In this document: piece by piece, positions 61,824 to 64,000 of the stretch
Position numbering within the stretch: position 1 is the first letter of the stretch
How the letters are laid out: each line of letters opens with the position of its first letter
NCBI GenBank assembly: GCA_031421635.1
Contig: JANOPA010000059.1
Coordinates: 48,265-112,264, forward strand
Length of the DNA: 64,000 nucleotides
Reading direction: 5' to 3'
From: JAPOKJ01 sp031421635
Lineage (GTDB): Bacteria > Pseudomonadota > Gammaproteobacteria > Burkholderiales > Burkholderiaceae_E
Notes under the pieces: generated by a model
Told to the model about the DNA's origin: nothing
What the model saw: only the letters and a program-made list of their open reading frames with translations
Database searches by the model: none
Translations under genes and position numbers: made by a program

Positions 61824-62790
61824 AGCTTTGAGCGGCTGGCCGCCGCCGGTGCTCGATCCGCATGGCCCGTTCTCGAACTCGGTCACCACGCTGGCTTGGG
61901 TGTTGATTGCCCTCGTTACGCTGATCTTCGTGCTGGTTTGCGCGGCCATGTGGGTGGCGCTGTTTGGCAGCGACAAGCTGCGCGCGCAGCTCGGTGGCGA
62001 GCGCGTCGTCAAATGGTTCGGGCTAGTTGTACCAGCCGGCGTACTATTCTTGCTGCTGGCATGGGGCACGACGATGGTCCACGGGTTGACGACAATCAAG
62101 GGGGACGAGTTGCGTATGCGCGTGTCCGGCAATATCTACTGGTGGCGCGTGTCCTACCTGGATGCAGCGGGCAACGAGACCCATGCCGATGCCAACGAAC
62201 TGCACATTCCGGTCGGTCGCCCGGTGGTCGTCGACATGGTCTCCGAAGACGTGATCCACAGCTTCTGGGTCCCAAAACTCGGTGGCAAGATGGACATGAT
62301 CCCTGGCCGCACCAACCGGCTCAAGCTGCAAGCCGACAAGGCTGGCAGCTACGGTGGGCAATGCGCCGAGTTTTGCGGTGGGGCGCATTCGCTGATGGGT
62401 TTCGTGGTCGTGGCGCATGAGCCTGCTGACTGGCAGCGCTGGCTCGATGCGCGGCTGATGCGTATACAGTTGGCCCCGACGACACCTGCAACGGCAGCAC
62501 CCGTCAGCGCCGAGGTACTGCGCGGTCGCCAGCTCTTCGGGGAGGTCGGATGCGCTGAGTGCCACCGAATTGCCGGCAGCGCTGCGCAAGGTCTGTCGGG
62601 CCCGGATCTGACGCACGTCGGCTCGCGTCGTTCCCTAGGTGCAGGAATATTGCCGAACAATCGGGGCACGTTGATTGGCTGGATCGGCGATAGCCAGTCG
62701 ATCAAGCCAAACAACCGCATGCCAGCCTACCGCTCGCTGCAGGGCGCCGAGCTCAACGCGCTGGCCGCCTACATGGAGTCACTGAAATGA
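61786..62790 (+). CDS. ctaC: Cytochrome c oxidase subunit II with C-terminal cytochrome c domain (caa3 type)
   Basis: A 334-residue subunit. Two membrane helices (about residues 35-60 and 78-100) are followed by the cupredoxin domain with the CuA site (CAEFCGGAHSLM, with HSFWVPKLGGKMDMIPG upstream) and a heme c domain (CAECH, with Met in NNRMPAY). The fused cytochrome c is the mark of caa3 oxidases, allowing direct electron entry. The start overlaps the preceding gene; the stop overlaps ctaD (ATGA). Confidence 0.96.
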   Translation: MSQPTSSRSSLAEALSGWPPPVLDPHGPFSNSVTTLAWVLIALVTLIFVLVCAAMWVALFGSDKLRAQLGGERVVKWFGLVVPAGVLFLLLAWGTTMVHGLTTIKGDELRMRVSGNIYWWRVSYLDAAGNETHADANELHIPVGRPVVVDMVSEDVIHSFWVPKLGGKMDMIPGRTNRLKLQADKAGSYGGQCAEFCGGAHSLMGFVVVAHEPADWQRWLDARLMRIQLAPTTPATAAPVSAEVLRGRQLFGEVGCAECHRIAGSAAQGLSGPDLTHVGSRRSLGAGILPNNRGTLIGWIGDSQSIKPNNRMPAYRSLQGAELNALAAYMESLK

Positions 62791-64000
62791 CGGGCAGTGC
62801 CCCCCCGGGCTTGACTGGCGCACTTCGAGATGCCGCTACTGCGTCCTCTGAGACCGGCTTCGACACGCCTCTCTACGGGCGCTTCCCGACACTAGGGGAC
62901 AGGCCGCCCGGCGAACTCGAAGCCCTGAAAAAGGTCTGGGAAACGCCCACAGGGTGGCGAGCCTTCAGCGCTGTCAACAACAACTTCATCGGCTTCCTGT
63001 TCATCGTCACCGCCTTCGGCTTCTTCGTCGTTGCAGGCATCCTTTCGTTGGTGATGCGCGTGCAACTCGCTGCACCGCTGGCGGGCATTGTGCCGCAGGA
63101 GACCTACAACCAGCTATTCACGATGCACGGCTCGGTGATGATGTTTCTGTTCGCAGTGCCGGCTGTTGAGGCCATAGCGGTGCTGCTGCTGCCGCAGATG
63201 ATTGCCGCGCGCGATCTGCCGTTCCCGCGGCTGTCGGCGTACTCGTACTGGGCCTACCTGATCGGCGGTGTCGTCTTCTTCTGCTCGATCTTCTTCAGCC
63301 TGGCGCCGTCCGGTGGCTGGTTCATGTACCCGCCGCTGAGCTCGGGGGTCTACGCCAAGGGCATCAACGCAGACTTCTGGCTGCTGGGCATCGGCTTCAT
63401 CGAGATCAGCGCCATTGCCGGCGCCATCGAACTCATCGTGGGCGTGCTGCGCACACGCGCCCCCGGCATGACGCTGGCGAAGATGCCGGTCTACGCCTGG
63501 GCGGTGCTGATCTTTGGCGTGATGATCATCCTGGCCTTCCCGGCGATGATCATGGTGACCTTCCTGCTGGAGCTCGAACGCGCCTTCAACTGGCCGCTGT
63601 TCGACGCCACGCGCGGCGGCGACCCGCTGCTGTACCAGCACCTGTTCTGGTTCTTTGGCCATCCCGACGTCTACATCATCTTCATCCCGGCGTCGGCGAT
63701 GGTGTCGACGATGATCGTCACGGTGGCGCAGAAGCCGCTGGTCGGCCACGAGATCGTGGTGCTGGCGATGATCGCCACCGGCTTCATCAGCTTCGGTGTC
63801 TGGGCCCACCACATGTTCACGGTGGGCTTGCCCGGGCTGTCGGCCGGCTACTTCTCGGCCGCGTCGATGGCGGTGGCGATCCCGGCGGGCGCGCAGGTGT
63901 TCGCGTGGATCGCCACGCTGGCGTCGGGCAAGGTGCAGCGCAACGTGCCGTCGCTGTTTCTCGTGGGTGGCATTCTCATCTTCGTGATGGGCGGCCTGAC
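62787..64000 (+). CDS. ctaD: Cytochrome c oxidase subunit I, 5' part (runs off the right edge)
   Basis: About 404 residues are visible, open to the end of the window. Heme a/a3 and CuB ligands appear in FTMHGSVMMFLF, WFFGHPDVYII and VWAHHMFTVG, the hallmarks of heme-copper oxidase subunit I. An unusual N-terminal extension of about 60 residues precedes the first helix. The chain lacks a stop in the window, so a fusion with subunit III, common in caa3 oxidases, cannot be judged. Strongly GC-rich. Confidence 0.96.
   Translation, partial: MTGSAPPGLTGALRDAATASSETGFDTPLYGRFPTLGDRPPGELEALKKVWETPTGWRAFSAVNNNFIGFLFIVTAFGFFVVAGILSLVMRVQLAAPLAGIVPQETYNQLFTMHGSVMMFLFAVPAVEAIAVLLLPQMIAARDLPFPRLSAYSYWAYLIGGVVFFCSIFFSLAPSGGWFMYPPLSSGVYAKGINADFWLLGIGFIEISAIAGAIELIVGVLRTRAPGMTLAKMPVYAWAVLIFGVMIILAFPAMIMVTFLLELERAFNWPLFDATRGGDPLLYQHLFWFFGHPDVYIIFIPASAMVSTMIVTVAQKPLVGHEIVVLAMIATGFISFGVWAHHMFTVGLPGLSAGYFSAASMAVAIPAGAQVFAWIATLASGKVQRNVPSLFLVGGILIFVMGGL

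Noticed and set aside
1..64000. CRISPR arrays, tRNA and rRNA genes, phage or conjugation genes
   Set aside because: No regularly spaced repeats, tRNA-like cloverleaf or known structural or transfer genes were recognised by eye; a covariance-model search was not possible.

Overview
The window looks like chromosomal DNA from a betaproteobacterium, most likely order Burkholderiales. The basis is gene content: tldD close to a class I DAHP synthase gene, two Bug-type (TctC-like) tricarboxylate-transporter receptors, a gcvH-gcvP-gcvT operon behind a tandem glycine riboswitch, and an aerobic 2-aminobenzoyl-CoA pathway. No rRNA or tRNA gene and no CRISPR array was seen. All functional calls rest on reading motifs, not on a database search.

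Region by region. 1-9.2 kb: tldD 3' end, a large AsmA/DUF748-type gene broken by four frameshifts, a patatin-like lipase, a possible small membrane protein with its own terminator, DAHP synthase, a cyclic-nucleotide-binding protein and a class III CoA-transferase. 9.2-21 kb: two EamA exporters, a subtilisin-like lipoprotein, a cobalamin adenosyltransferase, a NitT/TauT-type ABC importer with an internally deleted transaminase gene beside it, an RlpA-like protein, a metallo-beta-lactamase-fold hydrolase and an MFS-PlsC fusion. 21-31.7 kb: an XRE regulator, a GlcD-type FAD oxidase, an acyl-CoA set (MFE-2-like SDR, DUF35 protein, thiolase-like protein without the usual cysteine), a Bug receptor, a BCS1-like AAA ATPase and two lipoproteins. 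31.7-36.5 kb: glycine cleavage operon and riboswitch. 36.5-43.7 kb: MFS/MarR pair, thioesterase, a PIN toxin-antitoxin pair, unexplained long palindromes, a class C beta-lactamase-like hydrolase, an acyl-CoA synthetase and a dinD remnant.

43.8-51.1 kb is the most interesting part. Five tightly packed genes on the minus strand encode a 2-aminobenzoyl-CoA monooxygenase/reductase, a MarR regulator, an enoyl-CoA hydratase, an acyl-CoA dehydrogenase and a 2-aminobenzoate-CoA ligase whose C terminus carries a complete RidA-fold domain. A strong promoter with a dyad sits directly upstream and predicts a nearly leaderless mRNA. The pathway should convert anthranilate to its CoA thioester, hydroxylate and reduce the ring, then use beta-oxidation; the fused RidA-type domain suggests how the enamine nitrogen might be handled.

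51.4-57.3 kb is a rearranged zone: a higBA module with an operator inside its promoter, an IS91-family transposase remnant, a Bug receptor plus LigI-like amidohydrolase pair, then a row of small genes and gene fragments on the minus strand (VOC, DUF3052, monooxygenase, GST, DUF1579, alpha/beta hydrolase). 57.4-64 kb is visibly more GC-rich and holds a PQQ-type sugar dehydrogenase and a caa3-type cytochrome c oxidase cluster (CtaG, cytochrome b, two c-type cytochromes, subunit II with a heme c domain, and the 5' part of subunit I, which runs off the end). The change in composition together with the fragments suggests acquired DNA, although a misassembly should be excluded.
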